DNA from: Phallusia mammillata
Lineage: Eukaryota > Chordata > Ascidiacea > Phlebobranchia > Ascidiidae
NCBI GenBank assembly: GCA_003260075.1
Contig: QLIY01000100.1
Coordinates: forward strand, 54,764 to 118,763
Direction of reading: 5' to 3'
Length of the DNA stretch: 64,000 nucleotides
Numbering within the stretch: position 1 is the first letter of the stretch; every line of letters begins with the position of its first letter. Of this stretch, positions 27,501 to 40,300 are shown piece after piece. The notes under the pieces are model-generated. The model ran no database searches. It worked only from the letters and a program-made list of their open reading frames with translations, and was not told the DNA's origin. Both the position numbers and the translations under genes were made by a program.

Positions 27501-30500
27501 CCAAACCCATTCACCTTGTGGTTCAACAACAGCATCCAGTGACATTGATATTCTTGACCATGAAAGTACATTCAGTGAAACATCATCAGGTATATATAAT
27601 TTGCAATTACAATAGTCATCAAACTCACAAAAAAATGTTTTTGAAAAAATAAGACATTGACAGGTGAGTCATAAACTTTTATCACCAATAGTTTGATTTT
27701 TGCATGTTGTCAATCAAAGTTCATAATATTACAACATGGGTTAAATTTTTGTGAGCATTGACAAGTTAGAACTTGTCCTACAAACAAGCGTGAAAAATAT
27801 ATGTGTAATTTAATCATTTGCATATCTAAACTTATCTGATCATAGCAAATAATCTATGGTTGGTAACAACAAGATTTTCTTTGGTAAATAACTAAATATA
27901 CAAATAGATGTTTTTATTTTGTTACATAACTAGTCTGCTGTTATGATTATACCTAATTGCTTTATTTTCAATTTTTAGCATCCAAGATGACTGAATTCGA
28001 TAACCACCTACATATGATAGGTGCTGACCCCAATCACATAAGATTGTCACATGATAACTTTGACAGTGAAGCATCGGACATTGTTCGCATTAGTGGTTAC
28101 TGTTCATCACCGTTATCTGTAAGTACGACACACCTTTTTTGGTCAAACCTTAAAACTTGTTATTCTAGAAAAACTTGAAAATCAATAATTAAACCTTGAC
28201 TTGTGTTTAGCATTCAATTTATTTATGTTGTAATTGTTAAATTAAAAGTCTTATATGCCCGAATGAATTGTTTTATTTTAAAGATGGATGGTTATGAGAA
28301 CAACATTGTCTTCAAACCATCAGAAAAAACTGAAAGAGTTTGTCATGAAGGTAAGGGATACAATAAATTTGTTGTACTTCAACTTTGTTGTTTTATGTTT
28401 GTTACTCTACGCCCCCCCCCCAGAGTTTGTCATGAAGGTAAGGGATACAATAAATTTGTTGTACTTCAAAACATCTGCACAGGTCTTATGTTTGTTACTC
28501 TACATTACATTGCAACAAAATATACCATTAGTTATTAAAAACCTTCCTCAGGTTAAAATTTCACTGTTCATTGCTTATCTTTATGCTCATCAGCTTGTTT
28601 AATGCCTGCATATACTGATGCATCAGATAACATGCCAAGTCAGATAACATAAGGTTAATTGCTAGTTGCGAGACTTTTTAAAAGTATTTGTATCTATTTA
28701 TCTGTGATATTCAACTACGTTCAGCTGCTATCAAGATTTGTTACTTTTGTATGCAAGTAGACAATGGGTAAAAAACTGTACACTTGGTAGTATATGATTT
28801 ATTTGTACACTTTGGTCCCCGATATGTTGATTTAATCTTAAACCCCCCCCCCTCTATTTATCTGTGATATTCAACTACGTTCAGCTGCTATCAAGATTTG
28901 CTACTTTTGTATGCAAGTAGACAATGGGTAAAAAACTGTACAGTTGGTAGTATATGATTTATTTGTACACTTTGTTCCTGGATATGTTGATTTAATCTTA
29001 AGTCATATATTTAATCCAAAATTGTTTATTTCATTAATCCAAACTGTTGTTGCTACAAAATCTTTACATGGATATGGTATGTTTTTTGATTGGTGTTCGT
29101 TTTTGTCAGTCGTTCTCAACCTTTTTTGTTACATTCCTCCCTTTGCACATTTTCGAACTATTCATTCCTCCCCATAAGACGAAAAACAAATATAACATAA
29201 AAAATTATACCTATTTGAAATAGACCTTATAATTAGGTATGTCCATTTTAGAATCCTTTACAGCCGGATCCAAATTATAATGGACATTCCTAATGTATTT
29301 TCAAAAATGTTCTGTAACATTTCCAATGTATTTTTTTACAGTTTTTATGAAATTCCTCCCCTGAACTCATAAAATTCCTCTCCTCCCCGGTTGGTAACCA
29401 CTGGTTTATGTTAATCTGTATTATTTTCTAAAAAACCCCCCCCCCGGTTAAAATTTCACTGTTCATTGCTTATCTTTATGCTCATCAGCTTGTCTAATGC
29501 CTATATACTGATGCATCAGATAACGTGCCAAGTCAGATAACATAAGGTTAATTGCTAGTTGCGAGACTTTTTTCCCCCCCCCCTCAGTGGTTCCCAACCT
29601 TTTTTGTTACATTCCTCCCTTTGCACATTTTTGAACTATTCATTCCTCCCCATTGAACGAAAAACAAATATAACATAAAAAATTATACCAATTTGAAATA
29701 GACCTTATAATTAGGTATGTCCATTTTAGAATCCTTTACAACCGGACCCCCCCCCCTTTTTACAGTTTTTATGAAATTCCTCCCCTGAACTCATAAAATT
29801 CCTCGCTAGGGAGGAATTCCTCCCCGGTTGGTAACCACTGGTTTATGTTAATCTGTTTTATTTTCTAAAAACCAAAAACAAAAAAAGAACAGGATCATGC
29901 AGCAAACGTCGTCACAAAATAATGGCAAGATTAAATAAGACTTTTTTTAATGCCTTTTTTGTCGGGTTCGAAAGGAAAGCTAACTTTTTGTTTCCAGACT
30001 CAGTTTTGTTAATTTTGTTTCCCCCCCCCCTTTTAATGCCTTTTTTGTCGGGTTCGAAAGGAAAGCTAACTTTTTGTTCCCAGACACTCAGTTTTGTTAA
30101 TTTTGTTCCCAGACACTCCAGCATCTAGTGGCATAGAAGATGAGTCAAGCGTTTTATTTCCGCCAATACGACAAGACAGCTCCACAGACGACAACATCCG
30201 AGATTCCTTGTCGATGTCCTCTGAAGATGAAACACAAAAAGACACTTGTGATGACAATATGAACGACAGCCAGTCCTCCACAGTGCACATAGACAATCCC
30301 ACCACAGACTCAATGAATGCAGCCACTGAAGTAATATCTGAAACAGATATTACAAAAGAGCAATCTGCCACAGAAAGTGTATGTGAAGATGTGAATAAAG
30401 CTATGGACAATGATGGACCTGTATTGGAAGTGCCAAGCAATGTTAATGTACAGCTTGAAGATGAAATCACGCAAGCCGCATTGTCTGTTGATGAAAGTCA

Positions 30501-31297
30501 ACATGAAGGTATGTGACAGTGGTTTTTCATTGTTGCAATAACATGTAGGTGTGTGGTAGCACTGGCATAGAGTATGGAGGTGTTGGGTGATATACAAATG
30601 CTTGTTGCCTGTAGCTAGGCTGCAACAAACTTTTGATTTTCAATGATGGTGTGAATAGGTTATACTTTTCTAAATATGTACTTTGTTTCGGACATCTAAA
30701 AGTTTTCCTAATTATGTTTCTGTTTTCTGTTTTAAAGCAACTGAATCACCAAATAAAGTCGTTGAAGTTGAAGTTGATAGTACTGCAACAGCCCAACAAG
30801 TAAGTATGACACCTAATAATATATCTATTTCATATGTTGTTTTTATTTTATTTGAAAAGCTGATAGTCAGTTTTAAATTGATTTTGATTGTATTTGACAT
30901 TGTATAAAACAGTTCAACCAACATTCAAACCAATTGGTAGTCTTCGAGATAACTAAGATTTTTACTTAATGCAGGTCACACTCAATTTCTTCACCCGGAT
31001 TAGCAAAATTTTTGTGTAGATTTAATTTGTCAGTTCGAGTTTGCTGCAAATAAACAGTGATTGGTTTAAAGTGAATTTTAACTATAAATCATATCATATA
31101 ATTCCTAAATAAAGGAGCCAAGACAAGCTAGTGTCCTGCAACATTTTGATTAATGGTTTTACAAAATATTAGGGATGGGCCAAAACTGCAAATGTTCTGT
31201 TTGGTCGAACACCGAGCATCTCACCTTGATGCTCGGTGCTCGGCCGAGCACACTCGGTGCATTATGACGTCACAAAAATCCCCTTTGAACGTTGCTC

Positions 31298-31340
<43 letters not shown>

Positions 31341-34300
31341 ATGCCCATAAAGTACGCGTTTTTCCACCATCTAATACATTTAAAAAATCATTTGTTTTTG
31401 TTCATAGATACCCTTTAGAACAGGCCTGTCAAACTCGCGGCCCACGAACAGTCAACAACAATTGTAGTATTTTGTCAGACTTTTATCTAATTACACTAAA
31501 TTTGTCTTACTTTTCAAGTTGAAAGCTATTATTTAAACTGACGTTTACCGAAACTTAATTTATACATACAAATTCATATGTTATGAATAGAAACGATAGT
31601 AATTGAACCGTTCCTTAAAGTTTCAGTCAAGGGTGTACAACCCGCGGCCGTACGGCCACATTGAAATATATGTACTGGCAGGCGTGATGTAATTAAAACT
31701 TCTTTGCCAAAACTTTTGATTTTCAAACCGCCCTAAACAGATTTTGTGTTACTGAAAAGAGTATTACCAGCCTAGTAGCCATATGCGACAGACTTTTTGT
31801 AGGCGTATTGTGTGCAAACAATGCAAAAAACAGGTACAAAAAGCGTCACAATATAGATTATGACGTAATAATAGAGTTAAAACTGCGGGTCTTCACATTG
31901 TGGAGCTTAATCTGTACAATAAGTTGGAAATTAATCTGGGCTTTTTGGGCGTCAATAGATGGTATATATATGATATAAACCTTTTTCTTGTAATTTTTAA
32001 ACAAAAACAGCAGATAATTGGCTGCCGTTGGTGAAATAAGGATCTGCAATGCGGTCGTCGTAGCGAAAAGGTTGTTTAAGTGTATACAACTAGATCAAAA
32101 ATCACATGCGGCCCACGGCATAATTCCCAAACTGCAATGTGGCCCGCGAACCCCACGAGTTTGACACCCCTGCTTTAGAACACTAGTTTCGTATGTTAGC
32201 ATGGCATGAATATGCAAATTTAATGCTCGGGTCAGTTTGTGCAACTGCTCGGCCGAGCACCGAGCATTAAAAACAGCGATGCTCGGTACCGAGTACTCGG
32301 GTTCTGGCTCGGCTCGGCCCATCCCTACAAAATATTATACTTGCAGTTTTAACCTTCAAATCTGTTTGTTTCTTTAGAATACAGCTGAGATTGAAACTGT
32401 AACAGTCTCTTCTGATGAAGTAAATGAAACTCAGAAAAAGTTTGAACATTACGAACAGCAACTTGTTACCCTGAGTCTAAACAATGCCAAGTTATCTGAA
32501 GAAAATGACAATTTACGGTAGGTTTTTATTTCCAGAATTGAAGGTTTACTCGATAAAAAACAACAAACAAACTTCCAGAAATAAACATTTTGCGATTATG
32601 TTGTAGATCGGAAGTGAACAATGCAAAACTCAAGTCACTAAACAGTTTCGAAACAGAAAGAGAAGAGTTTTTGAACACCATTGATTCTTTAAATGTACAA
32701 CTGCAGGTAAACTAAAATTGCTTTGTTGCATAAAAAAGTAACCTGTATGGTGTGGTGTTTGCACCGACAGAAAGTTTCCTTAAATTGATTGGATGAAGGT
32801 GATACCTAATTGCCATATTAAAGAATATGTAAAAAAGCTGTAATTGAAGCCAAAAACTTTTTGCTTGTTTGTGAAGGTTTAACACAAATACATTTTTTTT
32901 GTAACTACATTTTTTTTCTCTTTCTAGGAACTGCAGTTCAACAATGAGGAGTTATCAGAAAACTTGCAAAGTGCCAAAACTGATTTAAGTCAAAGATTAA
33001 GTAATGAACAAGTGCAACAACTTATATCTGAAAAGGAAGAATCGATACAGGGATTATTAGAGGAAGGTAATCAATGCTATATAACAAATATAAGCAAATT
33101 GTTTTGTAGTTTTACTTGATACCACCTGATACTTACCCTTGTCATTAAATTGGTTAACATTTATGCTTTTAATTTCGCTTTTACTTTGCAGAATACTAGT
33201 TAAGTAAACAAATGTACAACGCTGCATAGTACAATTGTGTTAGTTTATGATAATTGATAGTTAAGTTGTAAAGTACATTCTAATTTTATGGTTAAAGGTG
33301 TCAAATAGCTAACTTACTTTATCAAAACTGCATACCTGTAAAGCAAAGAAATTTACCACATGATAAGTACAGTAAAAAGTTGAGATTAAGAGCCCTTTTT
33401 TTCAAAGATCAAAAAGATTTGTTAATTGGTGAACGTTGATCTTTGTTTCACCAACAGAACTACATATTATTTGTCTAGGTGAGGCACTATCAAAGAAGCA
33501 CTTGCAACAAAACAATTTGATCAAGAAACTTCGCAGCAAAGCGAGTGAAAGGGAACAAGCAGTAACAAGCCTCACAGAGAAACTAAGCAAGTTTGAAGAA
33601 GAAAACAAATCGCTCAAAGAGGTTAGTGTTGCATTGGTTACAAAGGATTTTGGTATAGTTATCAGACATTTATGTATGTATGTTCATCTTAACTGATACT
33701 GGTCAATCTGGCGATCCCCTACTACGAAGCTGACATGTGCAGCATACGAGGCAGGCAACGGTGCTTGTGATTCGACTTACAGCAGATTCTCCACTGAGCC
33801 TGCGTAGCTCAGTTGGTAGAGCGCGAGTCCCGGAAAGACTCCTGTCGTGGGTTCGAATCCCACCGCAGGATAGATTTTCTAGCCTACGCCTTGCCATATG
33901 GTGGTAAATGCTTGGTGACCGGCTGATTCGGCATGGCGTCTTCAATGAGCCTGGCGTACAGACATTTATGATGGGCAAAATCAAGTTTTTTGCTTGAGAC
34001 AAAACGAGCAGGGACTTGGGATTTGAACCAGCAATTTTTGATATTTTTTTGATCCACTGCTAGCTAAAGCAGGGGCTCTTAACTGAGGATACTTGCACCC
34101 CCTTGTGATACATACAGGGTGTAGAAGATAGGATATCGAGCAAGACCTCTTTTCAAGCCTATTTGTAAAAAAAAGTGAAATATCAAACATACATAAAGCA
34201 CCAATGAATACATAAAAAGTTTGTTAATTTTACTTTTTGGTTTTTTTTTACTTTGATTTACTTCTGCAAGTCTGGGAAACAAAAAAATATAACGAAAAGT

Positions 34301-37300
34301 GGGGGGGGGGGGTCAAATACTAAAACTTGATTTACTTCTGCAAGTCTGGGAAACAAAAAAATATAACGAAAAGTTGTTGCGAGCATGGAATACTATTCCA
34401 GTTTAACAGTGACTGTGCCCTATTTTTACTGTTACCAAATCGCATGTGCACATTCGTGGGGACCCATTAGATTATGCTTGCAGAAACAATTATGTTAGTG
34501 CCAGGAAAAGATAGGAAAAGTAGGTGCCAAATATAAATATCCATTATAAATATAGTAAATGGTATATGTGATACATCGTTAAATATAATGTAGTATATAT
34601 AAACTGGCAATAATCGAAAAACCACTATTCTAGTTTGTCAAGTTTTTGTTTTAGAAATTATCAGAACTGAAGGGACGGAGTACGGAAGACCGTGGCACCG
34701 CTGAGCGACTCACTGAAGCATATCAGGAGCGCGAGTTCCGAATGAGTGAGCTTGTCAATCAACTTGAAGACTCAGAGGAAAAACGAAGAGCTGCACAGGC
34801 TACTCTGGATGCAGCGTACAAGTAAATCATTTTTCTCTTTGGTGTTTTTTTCATACGTAGGAGTAGGTAACGCGTTCCTCTCGGAACTCTAAATAGGTTT
34901 GATTGTTTATTACCTTGAATGTACTAAGCACCTACTTTGCTCTTTTTTGCTGGTACTGGTAATACACCTGAGTCGATCCAACACTAGTGTACCTAAAATT
35001 TCAAAGAAGGAAAAGGTTGGAACACAATATACCAGAAATATTTTCATGTACGGCAAATTTCGTCTTAAAGACCTACCGTATTTAAACGCCAAAAGTTGGA
35101 GCGTTTCGATTGGAATAATTAAGAAAAACCACGAATATTTTGTTGTTATATCACGTACCATCGTGGTTTAACTTTAAATGTGGTTTAACCAAGGGATATG
35201 CTTGCAGTACAAATCCTACCTTTCGAGTAAAACAGTTACATTTATTAATTTTCGTAAAAGACTTAACAACGTTAAGCCTATGGCATATTGTTAGTACGGT
35301 GCATCGTCGCATTGTTACATTGTTGCTGATTTAAGTTTTGTGCAGAGAGCTTGCCGAATTAAACAAGCAGCAGGTGGCGATAGAGAGCGAAAAAGAGGAC
35401 GAAATTCGCCGCCATGAGGAGGCAGTAGAGAGACGTATGCAGCAGGACATGGAACGTGTTGAACAGGAACACGAACATCAAATACACATGCTACATCTAC
35501 AGGTCAGTTAACTGTGAATTTGATTGTTTGGGAAAAATACACAACATCAAAGAGTTGAATGATTGGAGACAAATATATAAGAAACATAGACACTAATAAA
35601 AAAAAGCTTTGAATCGATTTAAGCCAGCATTCGAATAATTACCCAGGAATGCATTGGCTAAAACTGTAGCCTGCGGTGGGATTCGAATCCATGACTCGAG
35701 CCTAAGTTTTTTCTCATCGCAATGCTTGCGAGACCCTCTTGAAGCGGTAAATATAATGCCTCTAATAATTGTGCCATAATATAATTCGTGACCTGTGCCG
35801 ACTGAATGGTATATCATATACAGCACTGAACAAATTCATCCATGTATAAAATCGAAGAAACAAGCAAATATTTGGAATTTGATGAAACGCAATGTCATAA
35901 TTTTAATCATTTCGTTTTTATCAGATGGCTGAGTTACGCGACGCCGTTGAACGAACTGAGGCCATTGCAACAAGAAAAGAAGACCAATGGAGGAAAGAAG
36001 TGCAAGATCTGCAACAGGTACAGGGTTCAAATCCCGGCTCGGGCATAAACTTTAGTGTAACTTTAAAATATCACTACAGAGGCTGCAAGACTCTGAACTT
36101 CGTAACCACGAACTCAGCGAAGGCATTACGGAGTCGACCAGACCACTTCTTCGGCAAATGGAGAATTTACAGTCAACGCATTCCGCACAGGCAAAAACCT
36201 GGGACGCCTTGGAAAAGAGTTTAACCTCTAGATTAGGTGAGAATATATTTTGTGATACCTACTCATAACGTCGTTGAATTCCCCTACAGCAGTAGTTATC
36301 ACTATTTTTACTTTGTGGTCCCTTTGATGATTATGCAACATAACGCGACCGTTCTGTACATTTCACAGTATTGCCACCGTTTGCGTTTCGTAACAGTTTC
36401 AGTTACGTAACAGTTACCTTAATGTCCTGCGAGCATTACGCAACACACCCAATCTAATAAACACAGCCTCTGGAGAACAAATCAATACAGACTGTGTATA
36501 TTTCCCCTGACTGTAAAAAAAAACTAACAAATGTTTTTATTTGCATTTCAAAGAGAACTTGGAATATTGAAAGACAACATTTTTTATGAAGTTTTTAGAG
36601 CTCTTCTGACAAATATATTTTTATTCCGACGTTTCGACGTCCAATACAGGTCGCCTTCATCAGGGTAAATAACACTGATTGCGCGCATAAAACGTCGGAA
36701 TAAAAATACATTTGCTAGAAAAGCTCTATAAACTTGATATTATGCCTTGCAGCAATAACATTTTTATGATTTTAATAAAACCTTGTGAATTTAAACTTGT
36801 TTAAGTCGACGCCCAAACCCAGCTATCCGCCGCCCAAGACCGCGAACGCTCTGCACAGATGACGTTAGTCGATGTAAAGTCACGTGCCGTCACGTCGGAG
36901 CGACAGTTGTCGGATGAGCGTAAAAACAAGGCCGGACTCCTCTCGGAGCTTGAGATGCTGAGAAAAAAAACTGCTGAGTTCGACACTGTGGTAGAAAAGT
37001 AAGCTATTTATGTGAACGGATATATTTAACATGTATTTTATGTAGCCTGGATGATACTCTGGCTATCGCCTTACGATGGCAACGAAATATTGGCATGAAT
37101 GTCATTATTGCCCAGTATATGTGCTTACATTCGTAAAACGCTAAACGTGGGTGCATTACAGATTTTAAGACTTAACAAAACTGTAGCTAATCGTTAGTGA
37201 CGTCATAGATGTGTGACGTAAAACTATCGCTAACACCTAAAATTCGTAAAACAAAACTCTTGCGGTTTAAACTGTCGTACAAGTTGTGTTGCTGTTACTT

Positions 37301-40300
37301 TTAGATTAAACCGGGATCTTGAGATGAAGGAACATTCTCATGCTGAGGTGATGAGCAAGGCCAGGAAGGATCGACTGACTCTCGAAAATCAGCTGGACAT
37401 GGAAAAAGTTCGGGCAGAAGTCGAAAAGAAAAAGTTCCAAGCCCAATACGAGAGTTTACAACGGGAGAAGGTAACTGTTGTTTTGTAATGCTGCTAAAAT
37501 AACTCCTACAATGGTTTTTCTTACAAAATGACATACATAACTGACTTGAATATTGCTGTACATTTACATGTAAAGTTTAGAAAACAAATTAAAACTTTTC
37601 TGACAGGAAAAACTGTCTTGGATGAGCCGTTCAGAAAGTATGACGTCATCCAATATGTTGAACACGGATGCAGAGTCTATTGGCAGTTCGGACACTTTTA
37701 ATCACGTGAGTAAACGACGTACCGATATATTTGCGATTTTTCACACAAGCGGAACCCGACATGTCTGTTCACTTTTAAAATGCACTTTTGCCGAGATAGC
37801 AATCCCTGAATAGGTTACTGTTGTGAGTTTAATTCCCAACACAGGCAAGACTTTTCTAAACCTACACCTTGACGGAGCGCTTGTAAACCGGTTTGATTTA
37901 ACATCGTTGGCCTGTCATACTTTGTACTTTAATATATTAGATAGACTAATGCAATACCTCATTGTTAAGTTCTAATGTGTATTACTATGTAATCATTGAA
38001 GTTATTTTCACATTCGTAAGCCATTAAACCTTAAATATAATCTCCTAGATCGATGCCTTTGATCGACAGTTGAGCGCTTCGGGGGCACCTAGCGGCGTGT
38101 ATGAAAGTTTGAGGTCGGTCGCTAGCGGTTCCTCACTTCTCGAAAACCTGCAAGCACAGCTGAAACAGCGGGACGGCGAAATCGCCCAGTTACAGGTTTC
38201 ATGTTTGTCTATGTTTCTCTGAGCATCAGATGTTCATATTTGCTTGTTTAATGAGGTTAATTGTACGGCGCAACGTAAAATTTAAAACTTTCCATTAGCG
38301 TATTTATTTCAAAATTGACCCTTTTAAATAACCGCAAACATAGAAAAACTTGCAAAGTATACCTTTTAATTAATTGTGGAAATTGCTTTTTGTTAAACAA
38401 GTTTATTATTTCTACTCAAAAGGCGTAAATGAACAAAATTATACGGAATGTGGTTTTAAATCAGATCAATTACATTCTGCCTTAGGTCCCAAGCACTGCT
38501 TAGTGTGCATAATAATTGAAACTCTGGGTTTAGGGCGAAATTAACACATTAGAAAGAACTCGATCTTCTATGGCCGAAGAAATCGTTCGACTAACCAATG
38601 TAAACGAGGACTTAGAAGAAACCGCCGAACAGGTCGCTGACGTCAAAGTGAAATTACAGGTGAGTTACGTCACATGTACTATGACGTCACAGTCGACTCG
38701 TGGCAGTGCACACGTGCTGTTACCACACAAGTGTGTTTGTTGTTTGTTTGGCAACTTGTTGCTGGAATTCAACCCCCCACGAACCAACTGTACTGTGTAA
38801 GTTGTACATTAACATATAGCGATCAGTTTGAATGGAGTGAAACGCCTGGGAGGTATGAAGAACTCATGTTCCCTACTCTACTATTCAGGAATTTATGTTC
38901 CAAACACGTCATGATGATATAAATGTTATTGGTTTTGTTTTGTTTGAAGTACACGGTCCATTTTTATCGGGCTGTGAGATTCCATAACGCTTTATTTTTT
39001 AACATGAGCAGTTACAATCGCTCTTTTTGAATTGTGGTAATGATAAGAAGTGCACTTTTTTATATTTATGATGACATCATCACTATGACGTAATCGCAGG
39101 AGATGAAAGCGCGCCATGACGCTGTGCTGACGATGTACGGTGAAAAGGCGGAGGAAGCTGAAGAATTAAAACTGGATCTTGAGGACGTGAAAGCGATGTA
39201 TCGCCAACAGGTATTGAAAATTATTTTATTGGTGGCGCAAACGGATTTTCTATCATTTCAATTCACAGAAATTCAATCCCGGTTTTGAATTGCGAAGTCA
39301 CTAGTCGTTTTTTTGCTTCATTTTGCTTGTCCTACGTTTCCCATCATGTTAAAACAACGTTACCGTATTTGTTACAGTATAAGTACTTGAACCTCACAGA
39401 GTGTTGAATAACTGACCAGTCTTACCACAGAAACGTATCACATCCACACATCACAAATTGAAATGTAGTCATTTTTTAGAAAGAACTATTTGGACATTAT
39501 TATGTCACATTTGTTTTTGTAATAATACAGCACGTACAAGTTTAACAATGTTCCGTCACATGTACATGTTACTTTATGATGGCCTTAGCTATCGCTGCTA
39601 AGTATCCAGCATTAACTTAGGAACAAAATGTTCGTTGCTTAAAATCTCAGTGACTGCAAATCACGAAAAAAAAACGTATTTACGTTTTCCCGTTTCCCGT
39701 TTGCAAAGCTCATTTGTAACAAATCCGACCTCTCAGTTATAAGGATTTTTAACACAATTTTTTGTTGTTTACAAACACGTTATATGTTGCTATACCTCAT
39801 ACTTTTGTGCAAAAAGATTGTGCGATAGCAAACGGATAAGTTTATGCTAAAATGCGCTAAATAACAAAAAAAAAATCCTGTAGCAAAATAACCAGAAAAA
39901 TATTTTGGTCAGTGTGGTAAAGGTTAGAAACTGTGGTCAGTGTGGGGAAAAGGTCACTTAAACATAAACGTTTGGTCAACACTGTAAAACCAGTATATCC
40001 TACAATGCACGCGTATGACCTATTGCTTAATTCAAATCCAACCCCTGTTTAAAAGGTTGCGGGTCGACCGAAAACCGTTTACAAGCAAATTGGGAATTTC
40101 CTGTTTACAGACCGACCAAAACTTTTTTTTATCGCGTTCTTGGGTGGAAAACAAACTAATCAGGGAGCGTTGTTAGACTCGACGCAGCCATAAAGCGGTC
40201 AGCGACCCTACCCCCAAGGACGATGCGGGTTTTAATTCCTCACTATAAAATATTACTGAAATGAAGAGTGTGTACTTAGGCATCCGTTTAGTACTTTTCG

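Larger units (their letters stand above)
31170..32327. mobile_element. Ac-like hAT element with TAGGGATGGGC termini, in TMF1 intron 9
   Basis: TAGGGATGGGCC on the left and GGCCCATCCCTA on the right are inverted and flanked by the exact duplication CAAAATAT (31162-31169 and 32328-32335). The inner ends are packed with GCTCGG/CCGAGC motifs. TAGGGATG is the start of Ac-type termini, unlike the CAGTGG group. It contains a 42-nt C tract and a nested second hAT element. No transposase frame seen. Confidence 0.85.

Noticed and set aside
30066..30597. Minus-strand frames of 62-134 codons
   Set aside because: Shadows of TMF1 exon 8, whose plus frame joins exons 7 and 9 in phase.
31153..31522. Plus-strand proline-rich open frames
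   Set aside because: Translation of the 42-nt C run inside a hAT element.
33798..33871. Functional tRNA-Ser (GGA)
   Set aside because: C at position 33, extra base before the anticodon stem, first acceptor pair mismatched and no long variable arm; relatives elsewhere in the window indicate a SINE.
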